Shown: positions 9,890 to 20,899 of the stretch, in pieces
Layout: every line of letters starts with the position of its first letter
Position numbering within the stretch: position 1 is the first letter of the stretch
Source: Canna indica
Taxonomy: Eukaryota > Streptophyta > Magnoliopsida > Zingiberales > Cannaceae
Direction of reading: 5' to 3'
DNA length: 64,000 nucleotides
Assembly (NCBI GenBank): GCA_034359265.1
Contig: CP136891.1
Coordinates: 49,778,001-49,842,000, forward strand
Program-made: the position numbers and the translations under genes
The notes under the pieces: model-generated
The model's database searches: none
What the model saw: the letters and a program-made list of their open reading frames with translations, nothing else
Told to the model about the DNA's origin: nothing

Positions 9890-12800
9890 ATGAAAAAGGG
9901 TGTATTGAAGTTGACCTTGGATTCAAATGAAACATCTCCAAGAGGTTGCAACTTCAAGTCATTTTGATGTCTTGGGTAAAATTGGCATCAAAACTATTCC
10001 GGTATTATCTCCTATATCCCTTTGTTTATCAAAGTTGGAGTTATGATACATGCTTAAAATTGATTGATTTCCCCCGCTCTTAACATCTTTCAAAAATATT
10101 TTTGATTTTTATTTCCCGATCTCCTCGGAGACCCAGGTGGCCTGTAATGGGTCTAAGCAACCTTGCGATTCTAAATCATAGGCACATTGTGGCCTTTCGG
10201 TTTTCAACCAATAGGAAGGATTGGAGATCATGTTTTCAAATATTATCTTTATGATCTCTAAAAATTCATTTTGGTATGACTAGATTTCATTTAAAACGAA
10301 TTTCAACCTATTTAGCAAAGTGAATTTTTATAATGATATTTGATGCTTCTCTTTGCTTTTTGGTTTGGTTAGCTTGCTAAGTATCTATGTTTTCACTAAA
10401 ACATTAGTGTAGCTTACTTCCAAGTTATAAGGTTTTAGGAACGCTAATTAGGAAGAAAAAGATTAGTTTGGCAAACTATCATGAAAAAGGTATAACTTTA
10501 ATTAATTCAAAATCTTAGTGTTATACCTCATTGTTTAAGCTAAAATTATATCTCAATACTCATGATTACAATTACATGTTAAATCCTTGAGTTCTCATGA
10601 GTAGGTAGGACTTTGATACTTAAACAAATTTCATTGAATGAAACTTGTTCTAGGTAAATATCTATTATTAGAGACATTTCTTTAAGTCCAAACTAGTTAA
10701 ATATGTTTAGAGATCTTATTTCTCAAATAGTTCACATCTTAAGATCTCTTAGATTCATTTAGATATCATGAAATCCATCATTAAAATGAATATGCACTAT
10801 CTAGCATAGGTTAAGGTTTTAAATGAAACTTTGTACTAAACTTGTGCTATTTAGTATACTAACTTGCTAAGTAGTCTTATTATTTCATTATGATACTAAT
10901 GAAGTCTACTTGCAAGTTAAAAATTGGAAAGCTATGCTATCTAGAAGAATTTGAAAAGTAAATGAAAAAGGTTGGGCAAAATTTCTAAGGAAAATGTATG
11001 GTTTTAATTCTTGCAAAAATCTTAGAAAACTAATTGAATTTTCATGTTTAATGATGTCTCTTAACTCATAGTTGTTTTTCTTCACGACAAATCTATGAAA
11101 TTTCATGAGTAGGAAAATACTTTGATAACTTAGGCAATTTCATAATACTTGATTGAATGAAACTTGCTCTAGGTTAAAACTCATATTAGAGACCTCATTT
11201 TGAGCTACTGGTTGTCAAACATGTTTAGATATATATATCACATGAGTCTAGGTGTTTAAAAATGAAAATTCATGTCTAGATGAACTATGTGATAACAATA
11301 TCACTTTAGAGGACTTAAGGTTGAAAAAGCTTTGACCCAAGTCAACAAATGAACTTGGTCATTTCATTTAAGTCCAAAACTTCATAAACATGTTTAGGAA
11401 TAGGTTTGACATGTTTCCAAGCACTTAGAATGAAAAATTCATATGGATATGAATAAAATGACATAGAGGTGGTTTCATGGATACCTCTTTTGAACTAAGT
11501 TGACCCAAGTCAACAAATTGACCTAATGGTCTCATTTATAATCCATATTTGAGAAACATGTTTAGATTTACTCATGTTAGGTATTCATAGGTTTAAACTT
11601 AAAAAATCATGAGTAAATGTTAAGATTGAAACTTAGCAAGTTTCATAAAAACTAGTTTAGTTTTGAATGAAACCATGCTAGGTTGATATCTTGACTTAAG
11701 AAAATAATTTTCATTCTAAACTTGACATAACTATTTACATGACCATCATGTGGTGTTATGAAAGTTTGAATGAAAATTTTAAAAAAAAAATTTAAGAAAA
11801 ACTGAAATTTACAAAAATACCATTTCAACCTACATTTAGTATAATTTTAGTTATTTTTTAAAATATATAGAAAAATCTTTTTTAAGTGATTCTTGAAACT
11901 ACACCTTCATTGAAAAATCTAGTTTCTTAAGTAAAAATTTCAAATCATCTCATCAAGAATCTAATTTATAATGGAATTTTGAAGTTGGATTTTCAAAATG
12001 AAAAGTATCATCCTTAATTGAAATATCAATCTTCTATACCTTGATTTTTCTTCAAAAACTTCAATAAAAACTCATGTACACCATTTGGATTCTAATTCTA
12101 ATATCATTCACACATCTTAATGAGTAAAATCATTTCTAGGAATGATTTTGATATTTTGGATGATAACTAGGATCCATTTCTTTATTTGAAAACAATATAA
12201 GATGAAAAATGGGCTTTGACTTTTAAATTCATTTTGAGTTCAACTTTGATACATGCATTTCAAATGTCTATTCAATAATTGGTATCAAAATTTTCATCTC
12301 ACAATTGGTATCAAAATGAGCATTTTATATTTGGTATCAAATCTTTTATCCAAAAATTGGTTTCAAAATCATTTGTCAAAAATATAATTTTGATTAAACT
12401 TTAAAGGGTGATTTTTGAAAACTAAAAGTATAGGTTGACTTAAGTCAGCAAAGTAACTTAAAAATCTCATTTTAAGCCCTAACTTAATTCATAGTCTTAC
12501 ACTACCTCATGTTGGATGTTTAGATGCCTATGTTTGAGATAACATGAGTAGATAGCAAATCTTGAGACTTAGCATTTTCATAGTTTTCATGCTTATTTCA
12601 AATGAAAACATCCTAAGTTCATATTTGGATTAAATGACATTAGTTTCATTTCAAACCTGACACATGAGTTAAATAACCATATCTTGATATATTGAAAGTT
12701 TGAATGAAAACAAAAATGTCATGAAAAAGATAAACTACAACATTGGTATCAATTGAGTGCATACATGATTTAGACTTAAATTGTATATATCATTTCTTTC

Positions 12801-12965
12801 ATATCATGTATGATTTAATTTTCCTGTTAAGTAGGTGTTTTCCATCCCTTAGTTGAGATTTTCATGCTTCATGAAAAATAATTTTAGAAGTCTCAACTTC
12901 ATGATAAAAATGTGTTCTTCATCCCTTTGATTAGATAGACCTTTCTTGCCCTTTTTGATTGATGT
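9890..12965 (+). repeat. Copia-B non-coding internal block with degenerate repeats
   Basis: About 3.1 kb of AT-rich DNA in the place of pol. No long ORF is present on the plus strand. Motifs recur at long intervals: TCATGAGTAGG-like words at 10595, 11103 and 11607 (spacing 508 and 504) and 12542, each followed by TTTGATACTTAG-like and AATGAAACTTG-like words. CCAAGTCAACAAATGAAC-like words occur near 11340, 11515 and 12435. These look like degenerate tandem repeats of about 500 bp. A homologous block is in copia-B' (18969-20526). Confidence 0.65.
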
Positions 12966-13197
12966 CAAAAGGGGGAGAAATGTATAAGAAAATATGGGAG
13001 AAATGTATAAGTCAAAAGGGAGAAAAGTATAGGTATAAAGGAGAGGAAAATATAGGAAATTCATGCATATAGATAGGGGGAGTTTATTTCATAGATATGC
13101 ATGTTGATAGGGGGAGAAGTCCCTTAATTGATATCCTTATGCTTTAATGATTATATATTTTCTTAAGGATGTTTGTCATCATAAAAAAGGGGGAGAT
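12966..13197 (+). other. Copia-B multiple polypurine tracts
   Basis: At least five purine runs precede the 3' LTR: AAAAGGGGGAGAAA near 12966, AAAAGGGAGAAAAG near 13015, TAGGGGGAG near 13075 and 13112, and AAAAAAGGGGGAGA at 13183-13196, the last abutting the LTR. Repeated polypurine tracts are a known trait of Sireviruses. Confidence 0.75.
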
Positions 13198-14765
13198 TGT
13201 TGGCTTTAGATTTTCAACCTTAGCCTTAATCTCGATCTTGATGGTTTTGATGATAACAAACATGGAACTAATGATTTCATTGAGAATATCTTTCAGGTTC
13301 CATATCGACTAGCGTTCGATGTCCTCGATCGGAAAAATCGGAGAAAATGATAAATCGGAAGGACATTCATCGTCGCGCTCGGGTTCATCGTGAAGTTTCC
13401 CGAAGATCGACGAGTGCACCAAAGACGTATTGGACGAGCTCAAAGATCACATGAAAGCTCTCCAAGTTGACCATCGTTGAATGCCGAAACTCGGAATCGA
13501 AGCGCGGAAGAAATAGGCTGAAGAAATAACATTCAGCCTAGGTTCGATCGACTGGTTGATCGACCGACCGAAGGTAAAGAAAGTAGCAGAGCTACTTCGG
13601 TCGACCGAGCGGTCGACCGATAGAAGCCCAAAATGGGCAGTAGCTTGGGCGGTCGACCATTCGATCGATCGACCAGCTGATACCCACGATGAAAGATCGC
13701 GTCGATCGACCGACGGGTCGATCGAATGGAGAAAGAAATTGTCCAAAACTAGCGATCGATGAATCGGTCAACCGACCTGCCGAATGCCGCGACGCGAGAT
13801 CGCGTCGGTCGATCGAAGATCGTGGATCACGCGATCTGTGTTTGGTGGTCAACCGACCACAAGGAAAGTTTTAGCGATCAAATGACCGGTTGACCGATGC
13901 TTCGACCGACGCTTCGACCGGCGCTTCGATCGGCGGTCTGTAACGGATAGTTTTCTATCCGTTTAACAGCCATTGCTTCTCGAGGGTATAAATACACCCT
14001 CTGATACTTCATTTTATCCTTTTCTCCCACTCTTACAGTGATCATTGAGCATTCTATGGGAGATTTAAAGCCTTCCAAGGAGTAATCGCGCGCGCTCTAC
14101 TTCTACGCCGAGTTCATTCTTCAAGCGCCAACGACTGCCTCAACTCGGAAATTGTTCAAGCTTCACGACTTGACGAGTTGGAGGATTCAAGGCTTGGAAA
14201 AGAGCACGAACACTTGGTTTCACCTTTAGCTTTTTCCGTTGTATTTTTAATTGTTATTAAACTTGTTTTGAATTTGTGTTTGTGAAGACCTGGGTATTAG
14301 GTCTTGTTGTATGAAGTGGAATCTTGGTATAAGAGTAAAGCCACTTGTGTAAACCTAGTTGTTACTAGGATTAGTTTAGTTGTCCCTTAAGGTTGAGGTG
14401 GGATAAGTGCTCTCGACAAGAAGGCGGAGACTTCCAGGTGTGGAAGTACCTTAGGTCGAGAGTGAGACTTTCCGGTGAAAAGTCCTCATGTATAAGGGAA
14501 ACTCAAATTAATCTAGTAAAACTAGTTTGGAAATCCTAAGCGGAGTGCTTAGGTAGTGGAGTAGGCATTGGGGCCGAACCACTATAAATTGCGTGTTTGC
14601 ATTGCCTTATTATTTTGTGTTAATTGCTTTATCATTTATCTTACTTCCGCATCGCATAAGTATAATTCGCCTAAACGAGTTAAGTAATCGATTAAAATCG
14701 AAATTAGGCAAATCGTATAGTAAACACACTATTCACCCCCCTCTTGTGTAGCCATTTTGCCTTCA
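13198..14765 (+). repeat. Copia-B 3' LTR
   Basis: TGTTGGCTTTAGA to TTTTGCCTTCA, 1568 bp, with palindrome cluster 13545-13930 and TATAAATA at 13987-13994. It is followed by TSD GCATC. Confidence 0.88.
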
Positions 14766-17348
14766 GCATCCGGCCCTTAAGGCCTACTTATGGTATAAGA
14801 ATCCCGGCTACAACCGGCTCTACCATACAAGGTAGAATCACACTGGCCGTTCGGCCACATCATATCAAGATGTAAACATGAAATCCCGGACCATTGACTA
14901 GGATGGTCTACTAGTCTCCGGACACCGTCTGGGGTAGGGATAGCTAGTCCCACCCAACTGGGGTCTAACACCTAGCGGGCCCGCTGGTGCATCTCAAGAC
15001 CCAATCACTGGCCGAGTCAAGCAATGGTCATTTCTGACCACCCATGCTTCTCGGCAGACCATCGCAAGCACATCACACAATCAAAATATCCTAGGGTTTC
15101 CTTATATACACCGCGGGCAGTTGCCCGCATCCTGCCCTCACTCGGCCTATACGGTCAACAATTAAATGTCACCCTTCCGAAAAATATGTATACCTAATAA
15201 TTCTAGGTTTCCAAAAATGAATACAAAAAGTCTTAGAAGTTGAGTCATTCCCTAGTTATGTTTCCGTATCTAATATGTACCTTGCAAAGTCCTACATGTT
15301 ATCTAGCGTCATACGCTATATTGGGTGAAGAATTTCGTGTACCGGACTTGGAATTTCACCCATTAACATTTCCGGACAGCATATATATATAAAAGAAATG
15401 TAATTATAATTCACAACAACTACCATGCATAACTACGAGATTCAACGATAAAAATTTATATACTGCATATAGAATTTATTTCAATATGGAACATCGCATC
15501 TAGCTTGGTAAAATATCAAATAATTCCCACAAGGAATATAATATCTAGCTTGGTAAAAATATTCCAACGACACTTACCAAATTTAATCATGAGCAACAAA
15601 CATCATGAGGAAGCCGATTTAAAGAGGTAAATAATCCATTGATTACGCCAATAAGTAACATGCAATAAACATAGCAACAATTAAACATGATATTCGAAAT
15701 TTAATGAAACCTTTCCTTTGATGCATGTACCATAACCATCATGTCCATGTGAGCATTAGCAAGAACATTTCCATATTCATGAGAATGTAGATTAACATTT
15801 GCTATCAATTACTAAGATGAACAGTAATCATGTATTATAATTTGAACCTAACATTAAGCTTGAAAGCGGGAATTAAGACGACATAACATGAGATCCGGCG
15901 TATCGATCCGAACATTCCCAATTTCCCTCCCCTATCCACTGCTCGGCCGACTCAAGCAGGGTAATAACCAGCTCGGCCGAGCCCTCTAAGGGTGGTAAAC
16001 ATGGTTGCGGCAACAACACGAGCATCAATCCAAAAGTCTAAAACATGTCGAACACAAGACGATCCACGAGCTGCTAGATGAGCGAGGAAATTGGGGAAAT
16101 TTTGGGCATGACCTTTCCCCTTTTTCTTCCACTTGGCCAACCCACAAAGAAACAAAATAAATCCAATTTAAACCATCAAATCATAGGTATACATATCTAT
16201 TAAGGTTCTAACATGAGAAGACGCGTAGATCGGCAAGAAACTCGCAAAAAGAACCCGATTCAAAACTGCTAGGGTCGGCTACCCGCCTCCCCTCATAAAA
16301 CTCTAACCACTCACCTTTGCTTGATGAAAAAGAAGGATCAGACATTGGCGATCTCGAATCCTCCGGCGATGATGCGATCTCCGGCCGACCAAGATCTCTC
16401 TTCCCCTCTCTCTTTTCTCCAATGCTCGGGCTTTGTGCGGCTCCTAGATGAGCCGCACGGCTCAATGATGAGGGATTTTATTCCCTCATCAACAATGACA
16501 TAAATGCCCCACTTACACGACTTAACCTTGACTTGACTCAGTTCGAGTCCGACTTGGGTTCCGACTCTAACCACAACACAAGGCGATCTTAACTTAACTA
16601 AAGCATCAATTCATAAAAGGAAAGAGTCATTCACCCAATTTAATTGCATACATCATTAGTCGAGTCATAGCTTCTACTCGAGGCAATCCTGAGGATCGAC
16701 TCGACTAACCTCGAGTCCGACGTGCTGCACCAAAACAAATTTTTATATTTGGAATTTTTTTTCCGGGTCTTACAGACCGAATGAGTCGCGATTCTTTCAT
16801 TTGCAATCCAGTCGACCGATCGGTCGACCGAAGCACCTACTGCCAATTTTTTACCTCGATCGGTCGACCGAAGTAGCCTTTTGCCATTTTTTTACCATCT
16901 TCGGTCGACCAAATTGGCTACTGCCAATTTTTTTGCATCATTTGGTCGACCGACCGATCGACCGAATAGGCTACTGCTTATTCTTCAGCCTTGTTCGGTC
17001 GACCGAACTTAGGCTGAGGCTAATTTTTTCTTTATCTTTGTTACATGCTTTTTCAGAGGTTTAGTTACCAAGTTTTAACTTGGATAACTTTACAACTAGG
17101 CTTGGGATAAGATCATCCTAGGGGTATATTACAAGATATCTAACCAATCTATACCCGAGCCTTTCTTTGACGTTCTTTTCTTTCGTTTCTTTGACGATCT
17201 TTTCTTTCGTTTCTCCGAACGAAGTTCGCATGCTTATTGCAACCTCAACCTGAACTCAAAACTTCACACATAGATTAAATACTTATTTGTTATCATCAAA
17301 ATAAAGATCGAAGCTTAAGAGGAACCCTTAAGCCAACAATCTCCCCCT

Positions 17349-18259
17349 TGTTGGCTTTAGGTTTTCAACCTTAGTCTTAATCTCGGTTTTGATGATAACA
17401 AATATGGGATAACAAATATGGGACTAATGATTTCATTGAGAATATCTTTCAGGTTCCATATCAATTAGCGTTCGATGTCCCCGATCGAAAATATCGGAAG
17501 AAATCGGAAATCGGAAGGACATTGATCGTCGCGCTCGGGTTCGTCGTGAAAACTTCTCGAAGAGTGACGTGTGCACCAAACACGTATTGGACGGGCTCAA
17601 ATATCACATGAAAGCTCTCCAAGTTGATGGTCGTTGAAAGCCAGAACCCGGAAACAAAGTGCGAAAGAAAACCTGACTGAAAAATTCAATTCAGCCTAAA
17701 TTCGATCGACCGGGCGGTCGACCGAACAGGGTAAGAAAAAGGCAGCAGCTACTTCGGTCGACAGGGCGGTCGACCGATCGAAGCCCAAAATGGGTAGTAG
17801 CTCTGTTGGTCGACCGACCTACATTTGCTGAAGACGCAAGATCGCGTCGGTTGACCGAATGTGGAATTGCGTGATTTCGCGTCTGGCGGTCGACCTGTCG
17901 GTAGACCGACCAGAGAGAAAAGGGCAGCGGTCGAATGACTGATAGATCGGCGGCCTGCAACGGATAGAAAACTATCCGTTGAGCGTCGTTTCTTCGTGAG
18001 GGTATAAATATACCTTCATCTACTTCTTTTAACCTTCTTCTCCTACTCTTATAGATATCACTGAGCATTCTAAGTGAGTTTAGAGCCTTCCAAAAGATAG
18101 ATTGCTTGCGCTCTGTTTCTTTCCGTGGATGTCTTCTTCAAGCGCACAAACTGGGCTCAACTCGGGTTTTGATCAAGCTCTACCTCTTGACGAGTTGAAG
18201 GAGCCAAAGGCTTGCAAAGGAGCATTAATCTTTGGTTTAATCAATTTAGTAAAGGCTCT
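17349..18259 (+). repeat. Copia-B' 5' LTR remnant
   Basis: Matches the left part of the copia-B' 3' LTR (20527-20899 plus 24079-24620) through GGTTTAATC near 18241, after which gypsy LTR sequence takes over. It includes TATAAATA at 18003-18010 and the GTCGAC palindromes. The exact breakpoint within about 18241-18275 is uncertain. Confidence 0.75.
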
Positions 18260-18968
18260 ACTTCGATCAAGGGGATTGGAGAAAATTTTGGCATGACCTT
18301 TCCCCTTTCCCCATGATTCGGCAGCCCTAGATCTGAGAAATCGACGAGGAAGCAAGACGATCCGACAAGATTTCGTACAAAACAGTGAATACACAACAAT
18401 GAAACCAAGATCCGTCCAAAAGATCGCGAGAAACACACCCTTACACATCTAGGGGTTCGGCTACCCGCTCCCCCAATCTTTCAAATTCTAACCACTCACC
18501 ATGATTGCGGAGAACGAAAGATCGGATGACGACAACTTTGAATCTTTCGGCGACGGCGCAAAATCTCGGATCGATCCAAGTCCCCCTTCGCCTTGCTCTT
18601 CCCCCTCTCTCCCTAGGATGCCTTGTGCGACTCAAAGGATGAGTCGCACGGCACAAGGATGAGGGGTTTTAATCCCTCATCTAGCCTTCCATATAGGCTC
18701 TTGACTCACTTGACTCATACTCAAGACTCGACTAAACTCGAACTCAACTTGGGTTCCGACTCAACCCACAACATGAGTCGATTTAAACTTGATTTAACAT
18801 ATGATTGCATAAAAGGAAACTCAATCACCCAATAAAATTTCATGCACTATTAGTCGAGTTATACCTTTTTACTTGAGGCAATCCAGAGGCTCGACTCGAC
18901 TATCCCCGGGTCCGGCGTGCTGCACCAAGAATAGATTTTTATATTAGGAAATTTTCTCGGATCTTACA
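18260..18968 (-). repeat. Truncated gypsy LTR fragment inside copia-B'
   Basis: Related to 16060-16774: both share GGCATGACCTTTCCCC, CGTGCTGCACCAA and the terminus TCTTACA. Only the first roughly 700 bp of the LTR (minus strand) remain. No TSD is visible, which fits an insertion followed by a deletion that also removed the end of the copia-B' LTR, the PBS and gag. Small open frames within it are not recognisable proteins. Confidence 0.7.
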
Positions 18969-20526
18969 TTGCTCATGATAGGTATCCATAGGTTTAAATT
19001 TGAAAAATCATGACTAAATGTCAAGATTGAAACTTAGCAAGTTTCATAAAAACTAGTTTAGTTTTGAATGAAACCATGTTAGGTTGATATCTTCACTTAA
19101 GGACATAATTTTCATTTCAAACTTGACATATACTCTTTGCATGACCATCATGTGGTGTCATGAAAGTTTGAATGAAAATTGAACAAGTTTTATGAATAAC
19201 TGAAAATTACAAAAATATCATTTCAACCTACATTTGGTAGCAATTTCAGTTATTTCTAGGAAAATATAGAAAAATCTTTTTTAAATGATTCTTGAAACTG
19301 CACGTTCACTGAAAAATTTGGTTTCTTCAGTAAAAATTTCAAAACATTTCATCAAGAATCTAATTTATAATGGAATTTTGAAGTTGGATTTTAAAAAATG
19401 CAAAGTATCATCCCTATTTGAGATAACAATCTTTTCGATACTTTGATTTTTCTTCAAAAACTTCAAATGAAACTTTGTGCATGCTATCTTGATTTCATCT
19501 CTAATATCGTTCTCATTATTCCTTGAGTGAAATCATTTCTAAAAATGATTTTGATATATTAAGCGATATCTTAAAAATAAGCTTTTGATTAAAATCAATA
19601 TAGGATGAAAAATGGTATTTGAAAATTCTTTTGAGTTCAAACTTTATTCATGCATTTCAAATGACCATTCAATATTTGGTATCAAAAAATTTTATCCAAA
19701 AATTGGTACCAAAGTTTTTCATCGAAAATATGATGTTGTATAGATTTAAAAGTTTGATTTTTTTCAAAACTTGAAGTATAGGTTGACCTAAGTCAACAAA
19801 GTAAATTAAAAATTTCATCTTAAGCCCAAACTTGATTCATAGACTTACATTCTCTCATGTTCGATGTCTAGATGCCTAAGTTTGAGAAAACATGAGTAGA
19901 TAGCAAAATTTGATACTTAGCATTTTCATGTCTTTCATGCTTATTTCAAATGAAAACATGTTAAGTTCATATTTAGATCAAATGACATTAGTTTCACTTC
20001 AAACTTGATATACATGAGTTAAATAACCATATCTTGGCATTTTGAAAGTTTGAATGAAATTAAAAATGTTCTAAAAAAGATATGAGTACATTCATACTTG
20101 AGTGCATACATGATTTAGTTTTGAATTATATCTATTTTTTTTCTATCATGTATGATTGTGTGTTCATATCAAATACTGTTTTCCATCCCTTGGTTGAGAT
20201 TTTCATGTTTCATGAAAAATAAGCTTTAGAGTCTCAACTTCATAAAAAGAAAAAATATATTATTTTTCATCCCTTTAAATAGATAGACCTTTCTTACATT
20301 TTTTTATTAATGTCAAAAGGGGGAGAAAAGTATAAGAAAATTGGGAAGAAAATATAAGTAAAGGGGAGGAAAATATAGGAAATCCATGCATATAGATAGG
20401 GGGAGTTTATTTCCATAAATATGCATGTTGATAGGGGGAGAAATCCCTTAGTTGATATCCTTAGGCTTTAATATATATATTTTCTTAAGGATGTTTGTCA
20501 ATTGTCATCATTAAAAAGGGGGAGAT
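18969..20526 (+). other. Copia-B' internal non-coding remnant
   Basis: Homologous to 11564-13197 of copia-B, including the CATGAGTAGATAGC word (about 19889) and the polypurine runs near 20320-20525 ending AAAAAGGGGGAGAT before the 3' LTR. No coding sequence. Confidence 0.75.
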
Positions 20527-20899
20527 TGTTGGCTTTAGGTTTTCAACCTTAGTCTTAATCTCGGTTTTGATGATAACAAACATGGGATTAATGATTTCAT
20601 TGAGAATATCTTTCATGTTCTATATCAATTAGCGTTCAATGTCCCTAATCGAAAATATCGGAAGAAATCGGAAATCAGAAGGACATTGATCATCGCGCTC
20701 GGGTTCGTTGTGGAAACTTCTCGAAGAGCGACGTGTGCACCAAAGACGTATTGGACGGGCTCAAATATCACATGAAAGCTCTCCAAGTTGATGGTCGTTG
20801 AAAGCCGGAACCCAGAAACAAAGCACGGAAGAAAACCAGGCTGAAAAATTCAATTCAGCCTAAATTCGGTCGACCGGGCGATCGACCGAACAGGGTAAG

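Larger units (their letters stand above)
6853..14765 (+). mobile_element. Copia-B, complete gag-only retrotransposon
   Basis: A structurally complete LTR element of 7913 bp with perfect TSD GCATC (6848-6852 and 14766-14770), two LTRs of about 1.56 kb, PBS, one gag ORF and polypurine tracts. There is no protease, integrase, RT or RNase H. The LTRs resemble those of copia-A in layout (TGTTGGCTT start, GTCGAC palindromes, TATAAATA). It appears non-autonomous, probably mobilised by a Sirevirus relative. Over the first 200 bp the two LTRs differ at roughly one position in twenty, mostly transitions. Confidence 0.88.
6254..16774 (-). mobile_element. Gypsy solo LTR (TGTAAGACCC family) interrupted by copia-B
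   Basis: On the minus strand it runs from TGTAAGACCCGG to GGGGTGTGACA. It is bounded by TSD GACCG (6249-6253 and 16775-16779). Without copia-B it is about 2.6 kb. Pieces are 6254-6852 and 14771-16774. No gypsy internal sequence remains. Small open frames within it (for example 15952-16155 and 16208-16465) match no protein I recognise. Confidence 0.85.
5414..17338 (-). repeat. Copia-A(-) 3' LTR, split by gypsy solo LTR
   Basis: The two pieces, 5414-6253 and 16780-17338, join to about 1.4 kb, close to the 1345 and 1368 bp LTRs of the plus-strand copy. The join is proved by the TSD GACCG on both sides of the inserted solo LTR. On the minus strand it contains a TATA box at 6095-6102 (seen as TATTTATA) preceded by GGTCGACC-type palindromes (6140-6250 and 16800-17010). 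Confidence 0.88.
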
